A stretch of DNA of 64,000 bases from Mycobacterium triplex (GCF_000689255.1 NZ_HG964447.1:248001-312000); one strand, 5' to 3'; positions 50,582 through 59,747 are shown, numbered from the stretch's first letter. Translations and numbers: made by a program. Notes: a model not told the origin generated them from the sequence alone.

Positions 50582-51811
50582 GGTGAAATCCCTTCCTTTG
50601 CAGCCGCGCTGGCCTGGGTTGCCCGTGCCACCAGATGCGCGGGCAGGCGCGCTTGGTCACCGATGCGGGCCAGTAGCGTGCTGTGTTCCGCCATATCCAG
50701 AATCAGCTGCCGGCGAGCAGCCGCTGTGGGCCCTTCTTCCGTCCTGCCCTCCAAAACGAGCTGCTCGATATCGCGGACGACGCGGTCTACTTCGTCTGCG
50801 TAGGTGCGCCGCAACAGGATTGCGCGCAGTGGACCTACATGTTCGGTTGAACCGGGAGATACCCGCCAGGGCAACGTGACAGTCCTTTTGCCCAAGGAGA
50901 CCACGCCGTGGGCGGCGCGAGCCATGTCCTCGAGGGCGGCCCTGCTCGACCACGCGCAGGTGAACCCCCACTCGTCGTGGAGTCGGGTGGTGTCGACGAT
51001 CGGCATGTACAGCAGGCCACCGATCTCGCCGGGCGCCAGCTCGCTGACTCCGAGCTTCCAGGCCGCGCTGATTGCCGTTCGAAGGGCCCGCTCAGGGACC
51101 CGGATGAGCGGCCGGTCGATGATGTGTGCGATCTCGCGCATGGTGAGAGTGCCTGTGCCGGTGATGTTGACCGCACCGGTATGGGTGTGCGACACCGCCT
51201 CTGCGGTGAAACGCGCAACGTCGTCGGTGTGCACGAACTGTTGGTGACGGTCTGGGTCGGGAACCGGCAATGCCGGACTGGAGAAAAACCGGAAGATGGT
51301 GTTGTCGACGTCGCGTCCGGCGATGATGCCCGCACGCACTATCACCGCGTCTACCCCGCTGCGGTCGATCAGGTCCTCGGCCCGCTTTTTTGTGCGCTGC
51401 GTAGAAGTGCTCGCGAGGCGGTCGCCGCTCGTCGGTCTCGGTCAGCGTCGGTGGATGACCGGGCACGGCTCCGTACGCGAGCACTGACGATGAGAACACC
51501 AGCCGTTGACAGCCCGTTGCGGCCATCGCGTCCAACACATTCTGGGTCCCGCCGAGATTGATCTCCTCGGTAGCGGCCTCGGTCCTGAGTGGAGCGACGA
51601 CCCACGCCAAATGCGCGACTGCGTCACATCCAGACACCGCGTCGGTCACCGCACGGGCGTCACGGACGTCGCCGGCCGTGAAGGCGACACCGTCAACAAG
51701 AGTCTGCGGCCGGTTGCGAGCCATGGCGGTGACGTCATGGCCTGCGGTGACCAGGCGCCGACACACGGCACGGCCGAACGGTCCCGTCGCCCCGGTCACC
51801 AGAACTTTCAT
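50578..51811 (-). pseudogene. NAD-dependent epimerase/dehydratase gene broken by a frameshift
   Basis: Reading from ATG 51811, an extended SDR begins normally (VLVTGATGPFGRAV, DAVAHLAWVV, FSSSVLAYG, and FYAAHKK for the Tyr/Lys region). It then loses the family pattern at a run of six T (six A in the gene) at 51386-51391. With five A the frame continues RAEDLIDRSGVDAVIVRAGI and runs to 50578 as one 410-aa protein. As written the product is only 239 aa with a foreign tail. This is a pseudogene, an assembly or sequencing error, or slippage-dependent expression. Its ends overlap or abut both neighbours, as an intact operon gene would. Confidence 0.85.
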
Positions 51812-53380
51812 CTAACGCACCCTCCGAATTCCGGCAGTGCTCAGCGCCGCCTTGTTGCCGGTCGGGTCCGGCCGCACCACGATCGGGGCGCCGATCGGTT
51901 CGCCGTCGATGAGCAGGTCGAGAAGGTCCTGGTCGCCCTCACCGGGGTTGGCCAGGAAGCGGCGGTCGTCCGCATCGACGCGGCCGACGACGATGCCGGC
52001 GGGACCCGATTTGGTGTAGCGAACCGTGTATGTCTCGATGCGAGCGTCTCCCTCCGGGGCCTGTGCCACCTCGGCGACGGGCCGAGCTTGCAGCTCTGAC
52101 TGGAGGGCGGCACTTCGGTCGGCTCGCCAAGTACGAGGAGTCGTCGAGTAGATGCCGACCGAATACTTCGACAAGGTCCCGCCATTGGCGCCGACCAGCC
52201 CGTGCGAGCCCGGGCGTTCGCGCATCGCACGGACCGTCTCGGCGATGGCGTGCATCGAATAGTTATTGCCTGCGCCGCCGAAGTAGGGCAGCCCACCAGT
52301 CAGAGTCAATCCCCGAGGATCATCAGCCGAAAGACCGAGTCCCTCAAGCACATTGGACACGGCGATCGGGAAGCAGCTGTACAGGTCAAACGTAGCTATC
52401 CCGTCCACGTCGATGTCGGCGACACGCAGTGCTTCCAGCGTTGCCGCCACGGCCGATGGTGCCCGACTCAAATCAGGTCGCTCCAGCAGAACTCGTTCGC
52501 GTAGGTCTGCGTGTCCATGCAGGAACACCCAACGATCCTCAGGCACACCGAGTTCGGTGGCGGCGCTCACCGTCATTACGAGCACTGCGGCACTCTGGTT
52601 CACCTGGTCGCGGGCCACCATCAACCGCGGGTACGGGTCGGCGATCAAGCGGTTGGACGGGGTGATCGTGGCCACCTCGGTGACACTGCGTTCGACCGGC
52701 GACGCCGCGAACGGGTTTCTGGCGGCGACGGTGCTGAGCGGAGCGAACAGCTGAGCCATCTGTTGGCGGTACTGCTCGCGAGTCAACCCCAGCCGCGCCC
52801 GGCGGGCATTCTCCAGCAGTGCGTACTGCGACGCCGCGTCGACCAGCCCGTGGGCGACGAATTCCGCGCCGCTCATGCCTTCCAGTCCGTATCCGCGGTC
52901 GTTCAATTGTCCGTCGACGACTTCGGAGAAATCGGGCTTGTCGTCAGCGGACGCCAGATGACGGACAGTGGAGATGGCTTCAGACCCCAACAACAGAACG
53001 ACGTTTCGCTCGCCGGCGGCGATGGCTGCCGACATTTCGTTGACGAGGTGCTGGGGGCTCTGGCCGCCCACCACCTCCAGGATGGCGTCGGCGGGACTCG
53101 CCCCGATGCGTCGCGCGACGGACCGCGGGTAGTTCGTGGCCTTCCCCAACGGCGCCGTCGCCCACGGGGTGGAGATTTCGAACTGGCGCACTCCGGCGAT
53201 TGTGTCGATCCGGCGAGCAGCAGCGGTCGCGTCGGCACCGCAGTCGCGAAGTGCGGCACGCGCGGCCTCGCTGGCCAGCTCGACCGCCGACAATCCCCGG
53301 TAGTCGGGATCATCGATCCGCTCGCTGAATTGACCGACACCTACGATCACCGGTGTGTGGGGATCGATGGAATCGCTCAT
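51812..53380 (-). CDS. Thiolase-like protein with C-terminal extension
   Basis: A 522-aa thiolase-superfamily protein (acetyl-CoA acetyltransferase-like, long form). The nucleophile loop reads VVGGQSPQHLVNEMSA, without Cys, and the final loop GANGGTLSKYS also lacks Cys; a His is kept in NYSMHAIAE. The last 120 residues form a separate beta-rich extension. It is probably not a classical thiolase; CoA-ester binding or aldol-type chemistry is possible. Its start overlaps the stop of the tandem CoA transferase (ATGA), and its stop abuts the epimerase start. Confidence 0.85.
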   Translation of the reverse strand: MSDSIDPHTPVIVGVGQFSERIDDPDYRGLSAVELASEAARAALRDCGADATAAARRIDTIAGVRQFEISTPWATAPLGKATNYPRSVARRIGASPADAILEVVGGQSPQHLVNEMSAAIAAGERNVVLLLGSEAISTVRHLASADDKPDFSEVVDGQLNDRGYGLEGMSGAEFVAHGLVDAASQYALLENARRARLGLTREQYRQQMAQLFAPLSTVAARNPFAASPVERSVTEVATITPSNRLIADPYPRLMVARDQVNQSAAVLVMTVSAATELGVPEDRWVFLHGHADLRERVLLERPDLSRAPSAVAATLEALRVADIDVDGIATFDLYSCFPIAVSNVLEGLGLSADDPRGLTLTGGLPYFGGAGNNYSMHAIAETVRAMRERPGSHGLVGANGGTLSKYSVGIYSTTPRTWRADRSAALQSELQARPVAEVAQAPEGDARIETYTVRYTKSGPAGIVVGRVDADDRRFLANPGEGDQDLLDLLIDGEPIGAPIVVRPDPTGNKAALSTAGIRRVR

Positions 53381-55815
53381 CCCGTTGTCCCTTCGGACAA
53401 TTCGAGGACGCCCTCCCGAGCAAGCTGATCTATCTCGGTGTCACTGAGTTTCAGCACGGCATGGCACACCGATCGGGTGTCTTGTGCCATGGTTGGTGCC
53501 GGGTTCAATAGCGGTGGCGCGATCGAATCGAAGAGCGCGATGCCGGTCTCGACAGTGAGCGGCTCGTCCCAACCAGGCTGCCGCAGTTGGCCCAGCGCGT
53601 GTCGATGCGCAAGCTGCGGATCGTCGAGCAGGTCCTTGACGTGCACAGCCGCGCCGGCCGCGACGCCGACAGCCTGCAGTTGTGCGGCGGCATCCCGGGG
53701 ATCGAGCGGCAACGCCCACTGCCCGACGGCTCGATCGAGCTCCTCGCGGTGAGCCAGCCTGCCGTCGGCTGAGCGCAGGTCGTCGCGACGGGCGAGATCG
53801 TCTCTACCGATGGCCGCGGCCAGATTGATCCAATCGGCATCGCCGTCGACCCCCACGACGCAGTAGGCGTCCTCACCGTCGCAGCGATATACCCCGGACG
53901 GCGCGTCGAACTCACCGACGTTGCCCCGGGCGGTCATCGTGCCTGGCTGCAGCGATTCGCGCAGATAGTCGGTGCACAACTGGACGAAAACCGTCTCCAT
54001 CTGCGCCACGGTGATTTTCGTGCCCTTGCCGCTGCGTCGGCGGGCCACCAGGGCGGCGATGATGGCTGCCACAGCGACCCGTGCCGCGGCGTGATCGGGG
54101 TAGACGGTCATGTCGTCGCCGAACCCTTCGGGTGCATCCGGGTGCCGCCACAGGGTGGTCAGCCCAACTGCCGCCCGCACCAGCGGGCCGTAACCCATAC
54201 GCTTGCTCCACGGTCCGCTGCTGCCGAACGCACTGCTTTCAACCACTACGATGGCGGGATTCAGCTCGCGCAGAGTGTCGTCGTCGAATCCCAGAGACTC
54301 CATCGTGCCGGGCTTGAAGTTCGTCAACAGCACATCCGACTTGGCGATCAGGCCCCGCATCAGTTCGGCACCACGCGGATCCCGCAGATTCAGGCCCAAG
54401 CTCAGCTTATTTCGGTTACCCACTGAGAAGGCATGGCTAACCCGTTCCGGGGTGTCGGCCTGACGCGCCCCATCCATGAACGCCCGGTTCTCGACCTTGA
54501 TGACCTCGGCCCCCTGGTCGGCGAGCAAGCGTCCCGTTTCGGCGCCTACCACAATCACCCCGAGGTCCAGGACGCGAAGCCCTTCCAGCGGGCGCAGGCT
54601 GGCCGCAGGCGAAGGTGAACTCGCAGATCCAGCCGGCACACCGCCACCGACACCGCTGAGCACTTCGTCGGTGTGCTCACCCAAAGTGGGTGCCCGAAAA
54701 CGGAATCCAGCGCGTTCGCCACCGAATTCCAGGTAACCGTTGGCCATCCGACCGACGAGCCCGGGTGCGACTTCGGCATCGACGAACGCCCTGCGGCTCG
54801 TGGCATGATCGCTGGTTGCGGCTTCGGCGGGCGTGTTCACACTTGCGATGGGGATACCGAGTTCGCTTGCCCGCGCGACGATGTGATCGCGAGTCTTGTC
54901 GGCGAACAGGTCGGCGATCACTTTGCGGAGTGTGTCCCAGGACGTGAACCGGGTGATGAGTTGCTCGAACGACGGGTCCGCGAACTCCTGGGGCTCTCCA
55001 AGCCAGATGAACATCGCCCGCCAATGCTTGGGCGCAAGCATGCACAGCCGTACGTGGCCGTCGGCGCACGCGAAGATCGGGTAGAGCATTCGCGCGTCCG
55101 GTCGCCCCGGTGGAAGCTCGGAGATCGGGCGGCCCATGGTGGCGGTGCCGGCCATCCCAAAGCCCGGGTCGAGCCCTTGCACGGCCATGTCGTGCAGGGC
55201 GCAGTCGACGTAGTCGCCGAGGCCGGACTCGAGCGCGCGATAATAGGCGATCAGCGCGGCGTACGCCGCCTGCACGGCGCCGGCCTCGGTGGCGAAATCG
55301 CCCGGCGGCAATAGGGGCTCGCGATCCGGAGCGCCGGATCGGGTCAAGGCGGACGACATCGCCATCTGCACTGCCTCAGTGCCTCGCCAGTCGCGGTAGG
55401 GGCCGGTCTGCCCGAAGGCGGTAATCGACACCACGACGAGTGCGCGGTTGCGCTCTCGCATGACACTGGGCCCCACGCCAAGGCCGTCCAGCGTTCCGGG
55501 AGGCAGGGATTCCACGACTATGTCGGCGCGATCCACGAGCGACAGCAGGGCGGCGCGACCCCGGTCGGTTCTCAAGTCGAGGACTACGCCCCGTTTGTTG
55601 GCATGTGCGGTGAGAAAAGGAAGTCCGAGACGGTCATGTTGCGGGTGTGCACGTCGTGACGCGAGTCCCTCAGGCGGCTCGACGAGCACCACGTCAGCGC
55701 CCAGCTCGGCCAGCAGCCGTGTCGACGAGGCGGCGACACCATCCGTCAGGTCGATGACCCGCGTCCCACTCAGGGGCAACTCGTGCCTCGGACCATCACC
55801 CGATGGTGTCGACAT
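53377..55815 (-). CDS. Tandem (double) CaiB/BaiF CoA transferase
   Basis: An 812-aa protein with two class III CoA transferase domains in tandem, about residues 15-390 (VIDLTDGVAASSTRLLAELG) and 410-800 (VLDLGVIVVGAETGRLLADQ), joined by a Ser/Ala/Pro linker. The position of the catalytic Asp is Glu in the first domain (RGTEAVQMAMSS) and Gly in the second (GYGPLVRAAVG). It may work as an intramolecular dimer or only bind CoA. Start ATG 55815 is chosen; an in-frame ATG at 55875 would add 20 residues of low quality. First gene of the operon ending with WS/DGAT. Confidence 0.9.
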   Translation of the reverse strand: MSTPSGDGPRHELPLSGTRVIDLTDGVAASSTRLLAELGADVVLVEPPEGLASRRAHPQHDRLGLPFLTAHANKRGVVLDLRTDRGRAALLSLVDRADIVVESLPPGTLDGLGVGPSVMRERNRALVVVSITAFGQTGPYRDWRGTEAVQMAMSSALTRSGAPDREPLLPPGDFATEAGAVQAAYAALIAYYRALESGLGDYVDCALHDMAVQGLDPGFGMAGTATMGRPISELPPGRPDARMLYPIFACADGHVRLCMLAPKHWRAMFIWLGEPQEFADPSFEQLITRFTSWDTLRKVIADLFADKTRDHIVARASELGIPIASVNTPAEAATSDHATSRRAFVDAEVAPGLVGRMANGYLEFGGERAGFRFRAPTLGEHTDEVLSGVGGGVPAGSASSPSPAASLRPLEGLRVLDLGVIVVGAETGRLLADQGAEVIKVENRAFMDGARQADTPERVSHAFSVGNRNKLSLGLNLRDPRGAELMRGLIAKSDVLLTNFKPGTMESLGFDDDTLRELNPAIVVVESSAFGSSGPWSKRMGYGPLVRAAVGLTTLWRHPDAPEGFGDDMTVYPDHAAARVAVAAIIAALVARRRSGKGTKITVAQMETVFVQLCTDYLRESLQPGTMTARGNVGEFDAPSGVYRCDGEDAYCVVGVDGDADWINLAAAIGRDDLARRDDLRSADGRLAHREELDRAVGQWALPLDPRDAAAQLQAVGVAAGAAVHVKDLLDDPQLAHRHALGQLRQPGWDEPLTVETGIALFDSIAPPLLNPAPTMAQDTRSVCHAVLKLSDTEIDQLAREGVLELSEGTTG

Positions 55816-55962
55816 CGTCGTCCGTCTCCATGTCGTTGCGCCTCTTTCGGTCTGCGGTCGGAATTTGTCGAACATCTTGACCCGATAGTAGACCTCGACA
55901 TTGCTTACCTAGTAACCTATGTTGGCACTAGGCGGCGCGGCCAGCAGGACAGAGGTGAACGG
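55816..55962. promoter_or_regulatory. Divergent promoter with a perfect operator half-site (copy D)
   Basis: This 147-nt space separates the tandem CoA transferase operon (-) from CoA transferase paralogue 2 (+). ACCTAGTAA at 55907-55915 is a perfect half-site of the 9-2-9 operator and is part of TTACCTAGTAA, itself a palindrome. AGTAGACC at 55887-55894 repeats the centre of copy B. A complete second half-site at the right distance is missing. Confidence 0.45.
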
Positions 55963-57192
55963 GTGCAGAAGCCGATGACCGGTGTGCGCGTCCTCGAGGT
56001 CGCGCAATTCACCTTTGTGCCTTCTGCGGGAGCGGTCCTTGCCGACTGGGGCGCCGACGTCATCAAGATCGAGAATCCGGTCACAGGAGACGCGCAACGG
56101 GGACTCGTCACCGTCGCCGGCCGCTCCGCCGCCACACCGGGAGTCTCGTTCTCACCCACGGTCGAGGCCCCCAACCGTGGCAAGCGCAGTGTCGGACTGT
56201 CTCTGGCGTTGAAACAGACACGGCCAGTGTTCGAAGAGCTCGTCCGGCGCAGCGACGTCTTTCTGACCAACCTGTTGCCGCAGGCGCGGGCGAAGCTACG
56301 GATCGACCTCGATGAGGTACGGCGTATCAATCCGGCGATCGTTTACGTGGCGGGCAGCGGATTCGGGAGCGAAGGGCCTGACCGTGAGACGCGCGCGCGC
56401 GACGCAACGGCGTTCTGGGCGCGGGCCGGCAACGCTGATGGGGTCACGCCGACGGGATCCGAGGTGCCGACGGGCATGCCGGCGGGTGCCTTCGGCGACA
56501 ACATCGGCGGCATCACCATCGCCGGCGCCGTCGCCGCTGCCCTCTACGGCAGGCAGACGACCGGGCAGACGTCCGTCATCGACGTATCGCTGCTGGCGGT
56601 CGGGGCGTGGGCCAACCAGTCCAGCGTCAACCTCGCGATGCTCTACGGCTGCCCGCTGCCAAAGATCGACCAGCGGACCCAAACCCTGGGCAACCCGCTC
56701 ACCGGCGCCTACCGATGCTCGGACGACCGCTTCATCCAGCTTTCGATGCTCCAGCCCAGTCGGTACTGGGCATCCGTCTGTCGACTCTTCGGACTCGACG
56801 CAGCCGCCGCGGACGAGCGATTCGCTTCGCTCGAGTCGTTGGCGACCCACGCCGATGACGCCGCCGCGCTGCTCGCAGACGCGATCGGATCGCGGACCTT
56901 CGACGAGTGCACGCGACTGCTGAGCCTTCTCAAGGGCCAGTGGTCTGCGGTGCAGGACGCCTGGGAGGTCGCCCACGACGAGTCGTTGATCGCCAACGGC
57001 CGCATCGCCGACCTTCGGGATGCCCAGGGCAATCAGCAACGGCTCGTGGCGAACCCGGTGAAGTTCGATGAGGCGGCGGCCCACCTGACCCGGGCGCCGA
57101 TGTTCGCCGAGCACACCGATGAGGTGCTGCGGGAACTCGGCATGAACGATCACGACTTGATCGAACTGAAGATCGAGGGCGCCATCACCTGA
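55963..57192 (+). CDS. CaiB/BaiF CoA transferase, paralogue 2
   Basis: A 409-aa class III CoA transferase, collinear with and about 70% identical by eye to the protein at 42160-43389. Blocks are VLEVAQFTFVPSAGAVLADW, ADVIKIENPVTGDAQRG, the Asp in ARDATAFWARAG, and the shared C-terminal MNDHDLIELKIEGAIT. I chose GTG 55963 (AGAGG upstream), which gives exactly the paralogue's length; a longer frame to 55783 is rejected. It is monocistronic, ending 7 nt before the convergent thioesterase stop. Confidence 0.94.
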   Translation: MQKPMTGVRVLEVAQFTFVPSAGAVLADWGADVIKIENPVTGDAQRGLVTVAGRSAATPGVSFSPTVEAPNRGKRSVGLSLALKQTRPVFEELVRRSDVFLTNLLPQARAKLRIDLDEVRRINPAIVYVAGSGFGSEGPDRETRARDATAFWARAGNADGVTPTGSEVPTGMPAGAFGDNIGGITIAGAVAAALYGRQTTGQTSVIDVSLLAVGAWANQSSVNLAMLYGCPLPKIDQRTQTLGNPLTGAYRCSDDRFIQLSMLQPSRYWASVCRLFGLDAAAADERFASLESLATHADDAAALLADAIGSRTFDECTRLLSLLKGQWSAVQDAWEVAHDESLIANGRIADLRDAQGNQQRLVANPVKFDEAAAHLTRAPMFAEHTDEVLRELGMNDHDLIELKIEGAIT

Positions 57193-57199
57193 GCGCTGG

Positions 57200-58048
57200 T
57201 CAGCCCAACACTATCGACGGTGGTGGCGTGAATCCCGGGTTCGCCAACGCCGTTGCCATACCGCTGCCGATGGGTCCTTTGTCGTCGAATAGCGTCGCCA
57301 CGCCGGTGGCGACCCCTGCGTGGCTGTAGTGCGTCATCGACGCCAACCCGATGTAGACGCCTTGCGGCAAGCGACTGAGCGTGACGGTGTAGTCGGCGTT
57401 AATGAACTGCAAGCCTTCAGTGCCCCAGTGGGTTAACGAACTGGTGACGTCCCCGGCCATGACGGCGCGGGTGAAGGGCGACAGTGGCTCGTCGTCGACG
57501 AGCAGCTTGGTCTCCCGCAGCCAGACGAACTTCTGCCCATGGTGTCGCCATTCGGTGACTCCGACACCAGGACTGCCCGCGACCGGGTCCCGGCCGAACG
57601 AATGCAGCACCATGGGGACATCGTCGGCCAACGCGTCGGGTTCCGCCGGTACTGAGGGCATGCTGATCGGCGACGTCCACACCGTGTCCACGGCATGCTC
57701 GCTGCGGCGAAGGAACAACGCACTGGCGCGGGCCACCACAACGTCGTTCTGAGTCATGACCGCGTCGACCGCGCGAAGTCGCCGGCCCTCGCGCACCACC
57801 GACGAGTGCATCTGCAGGGGCTGCAGCGCCACCGGCCTCAGCAGATCCACCGTCAGCCGGGCGGGCTGCATGTCGGCGTCGTCGACTTCTTGCTCGACCG
57901 CTCGCGCCAGCAACCCGCCGATGTAGTTACCGCTGATTGACGGACCCCAGGGTCCTTGCGTCAATCGGGTTGGTACGTAAGCGTTTCCGTCGGTGACGAA
58001 GAAGCAGGTCGGCGCGGCGTGGGCCGGCTTCGCTGATGAGTCCTCCAC
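57200..58048 (-). CDS. Acyl-CoA thioesterase (double hotdog, TesB-like)
   Basis: A 282-aa thioesterase-like superfamily protein with two hotdog halves. The first has the GGLLARAVEQEV helix and LTVDLLRPVALQPL strand; the second has INADYTVTLSRLPQGVYIGL followed by ASMTHYSHAGVATGVATLFD. Predicted acyl-CoA hydrolysis to free acid and CoA. GTG 58048 is used, since an AGGGATCAA ribosome site precedes it and it lies 7 nt after the hydrolase stop. Last gene of the long minus-strand operon. Confidence 0.85.
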   Translation of the reverse strand: MEDSSAKPAHAAPTCFFVTDGNAYVPTRLTQGPWGPSISGNYIGGLLARAVEQEVDDADMQPARLTVDLLRPVALQPLQMHSSVVREGRRLRAVDAVMTQNDVVVARASALFLRRSEHAVDTVWTSPISMPSVPAEPDALADDVPMVLHSFGRDPVAGSPGVGVTEWRHHGQKFVWLRETKLLVDDEPLSPFTRAVMAGDVTSSLTHWGTEGLQFINADYTVTLSRLPQGVYIGLASMTHYSHAGVATGVATLFDDKGPIGSGMATALANPGFTPPPSIVLG

Positions 58049-58055
58049 TTGATCC

Positions 58056-58793
58056 CTACCCCCGTAACCGGCATCGCTCGATAAGTATCTGCGCCACACG
58101 TTCCGGATCGCTGAACATCAATTCGTGGCAGGCATCAACGGGGATGACGGTGTCCACCCCGCCCAGGGCGGCGATGCTTGCATGCTGCGATGCCACGGAC
58201 AGGGCCCGGTCGCGGGTGGTCAGTATCCAGGTGCGTGGGACGTCGGCGGGTAGTCCGCTACGGTCCACCGGCTCACCGGGTATCCGCGCCGACTCGGCAT
58301 GCAACTTCGACATCGCCAATCGGCGCTGCGCGGGGGTCATGCCGTTGCAGAACGCCCAGCGTGCCGCCGGCGTTGGAAGCTTCATGGGTCTGCCGATACG
58401 GGCGGCGCGCCGAGCGAAGAGCGCTAGCGGCCCACCGAGTGTGTCCGCGATGGCCGAGCCCTGAGGCGGAACGAATGCCGTTGCCAGAATCATCTCCCGG
58501 ACTCTGGAGGAACCGAGCTTAGCGACGACGCCGGGGACCGTTACCCCCGCCATCGAGTGGCCCACGATCACGATGTCACCTAGCCGCGCTTCCTCGATGT
58601 CGGCGATGACGGAGTCCACCCACTCGGAGATCGTCACGGTCGCGAGGTCACCTGGCTTGTTGCCGTGCCCGGGCAGATCCACCGCGAGAGTGCGCAATCC
58701 CGGTTCTCGACGGTGTATTTCGGCGACGACGAGATCCCAACAGTCGCCGGCGTGCTCGCCGCCATGGACGAGCACCAGGTCGGGCAGAGTCAT
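58056..58793 (-). CDS. Alpha/beta hydrolase
   Basis: A 245-aa hydrolase with oxyanion VLVHGGEHAGDCW, nucleophile Ser in VGHSMAGVTVPG, and His in VDACHELMFSDPE. The acidic member may be the Asp in TTRDRALSV. Size and motifs resemble the salicylate-esterase/hydroxynitrile lyase-like subgroup. Predicted esterase. It sits between the luciferase-like gene and the thioesterase, with spacing of 13 and 7 nt. Confidence 0.9.
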   Translation of the reverse strand: MTLPDLVLVHGGEHAGDCWDLVVAEIHRREPGLRTLAVDLPGHGNKPGDLATVTISEWVDSVIADIEEARLGDIVIVGHSMAGVTVPGVVAKLGSSRVREMILATAFVPPQGSAIADTLGGPLALFARRAARIGRPMKLPTPAARWAFCNGMTPAQRRLAMSKLHAESARIPGEPVDRSGLPADVPRTWILTTRDRALSVASQHASIAALGGVDTVIPVDACHELMFSDPERVAQILIERCRLRG

Positions 58794-58806
58794 GGTCGGA
58801 CCCTCA

Positions 58807-59715
58807 TCAGTCGATCAACCGGGAGCTCAACGTGTCGATGTCGGCGCGGAAGTCGGTGTAGCTCCTGCTGGCCGGCTCGATGGTGATCCACGTGACGCCC
58901 GCCTCGGCGTAGGCATCCAGCCGGGGCCGCACCGCGGCACAAAACCCGGTGCAGTCACCGCTGGCCAGCAGGTCTGCTTCGAACGGGACGAAGGCAACGT
59001 CGGCAGCGTCGCGGCCGGACTCCGCGCGCTGCTTGTTCACTCTCGCGACCCACTCGCCAAGCGTCTCGATGTCTTCCAGGGGCCGGGAGCGGGTGATCGC
59101 AGCCATCTCGCCCGAAGCGGCCATCGGCATCCAGCCGTCGGCGACCTCGATGACCCGGCGCTGCGCGGCCGCGCCGTTTCCGCCGATCCAGATCGGCGGA
59201 CCGCCCGTCGTCAGCGGCGGTGGCAGCGCGACATGTCCGCTGACCCCGAACTCCGGCCCGTCGTGGTCGACCCCCGCCCAGGTCGCCCTCCAGGCGGCGA
59301 TTGCCTCGTCGAGCAGCGCGCCGCGCCGGTCGAAGTCGGCTCCCAACGCCTGGAATTCGGCCTTGAGATAGCCGGCTCCCGTGCCTAATGTGAACCGACC
59401 ACCTGAGAGCAGATCGAAGCTCGCTGCGGCCTTTGCCGTCAGGTAGGGGTTGCGATAACCCGACACCAGGATGTAGGTCATCAATCGGATGCGGGTGGTG
59501 GCGGCCGCCGCGAAACTCAGCGACACGAACGGATCGAAAGCGTGGTGGCCGCCGCGAGCCAACCACTCCCGATCGGGATATGGGTGTTCGGACATCGAAA
59601 AGCCGTCGAAGCCTGCGTCTTCCACCAATTGTGCGACATCGCCGATGCCCACGCCCTCGCACCACCTGTTCCAGTGCTTGACGGCCCGCATCGGGAACAT
59701 CAGGTTGTAGCGCAC
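58807..59715 (-). CDS. LLM-class (luciferase-like) oxidoreductase, probably F420-dependent
   Basis: A 302-aa TIM-barrel flavin/F420 protein of the TIGR03619 type. Blocks are AQLVEDAGFDGFSMSEHPY, YRNPYLTAKAAASFDLLSGG, RFTLGTGAGYLKAEFQALG and PPIWIGGNGAAAQRRVIEV. F420 is the likelier cofactor in mycobacteria. I chose GTG 59715, preceded by AAAGGGG 5 nt upstream, over an ATG at 59736 without a ribosome site. It follows the ACAD gene by 32 nt. The reaction is unknown; hydride transfer or monooxygenation are both possible. Confidence 0.88.
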   Translation of the reverse strand: MRYNLMFPMRAVKHWNRWCEGVGIGDVAQLVEDAGFDGFSMSEHPYPDREWLARGGHHAFDPFVSLSFAAAATTRIRLMTYILVSGYRNPYLTAKAAASFDLLSGGRFTLGTGAGYLKAEFQALGADFDRRGALLDEAIAAWRATWAGVDHDGPEFGVSGHVALPPPLTTGGPPIWIGGNGAAAQRRVIEVADGWMPMAASGEMAAITRSRPLEDIETLGEWVARVNKQRAESGRDAADVAFVPFEADLLASGDCTGFCAAVRPRLDAYAEAGVTWITIEPASRSYTDFRADIDTLSSRLID

Positions 59716-59747
59716 TTCGGCCCCTTTCAGCTCCATTGTCGCAGCGA

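Noticed and set aside
51386..51391. Programmed -1 ribosomal frameshift at A6
   Set aside because: Restoring the frame needs +1 or loss of one A, not -1, and no stimulatory structure is visible. Error, mutation or transcriptional slippage fit better.
55816..55875. Upstream start for the tandem CoA transferase at ATG 55875
   Set aside because: It adds 20 low-quality residues close to the divergent promoter. Not excluded, but ATG 55815 is the simpler choice.
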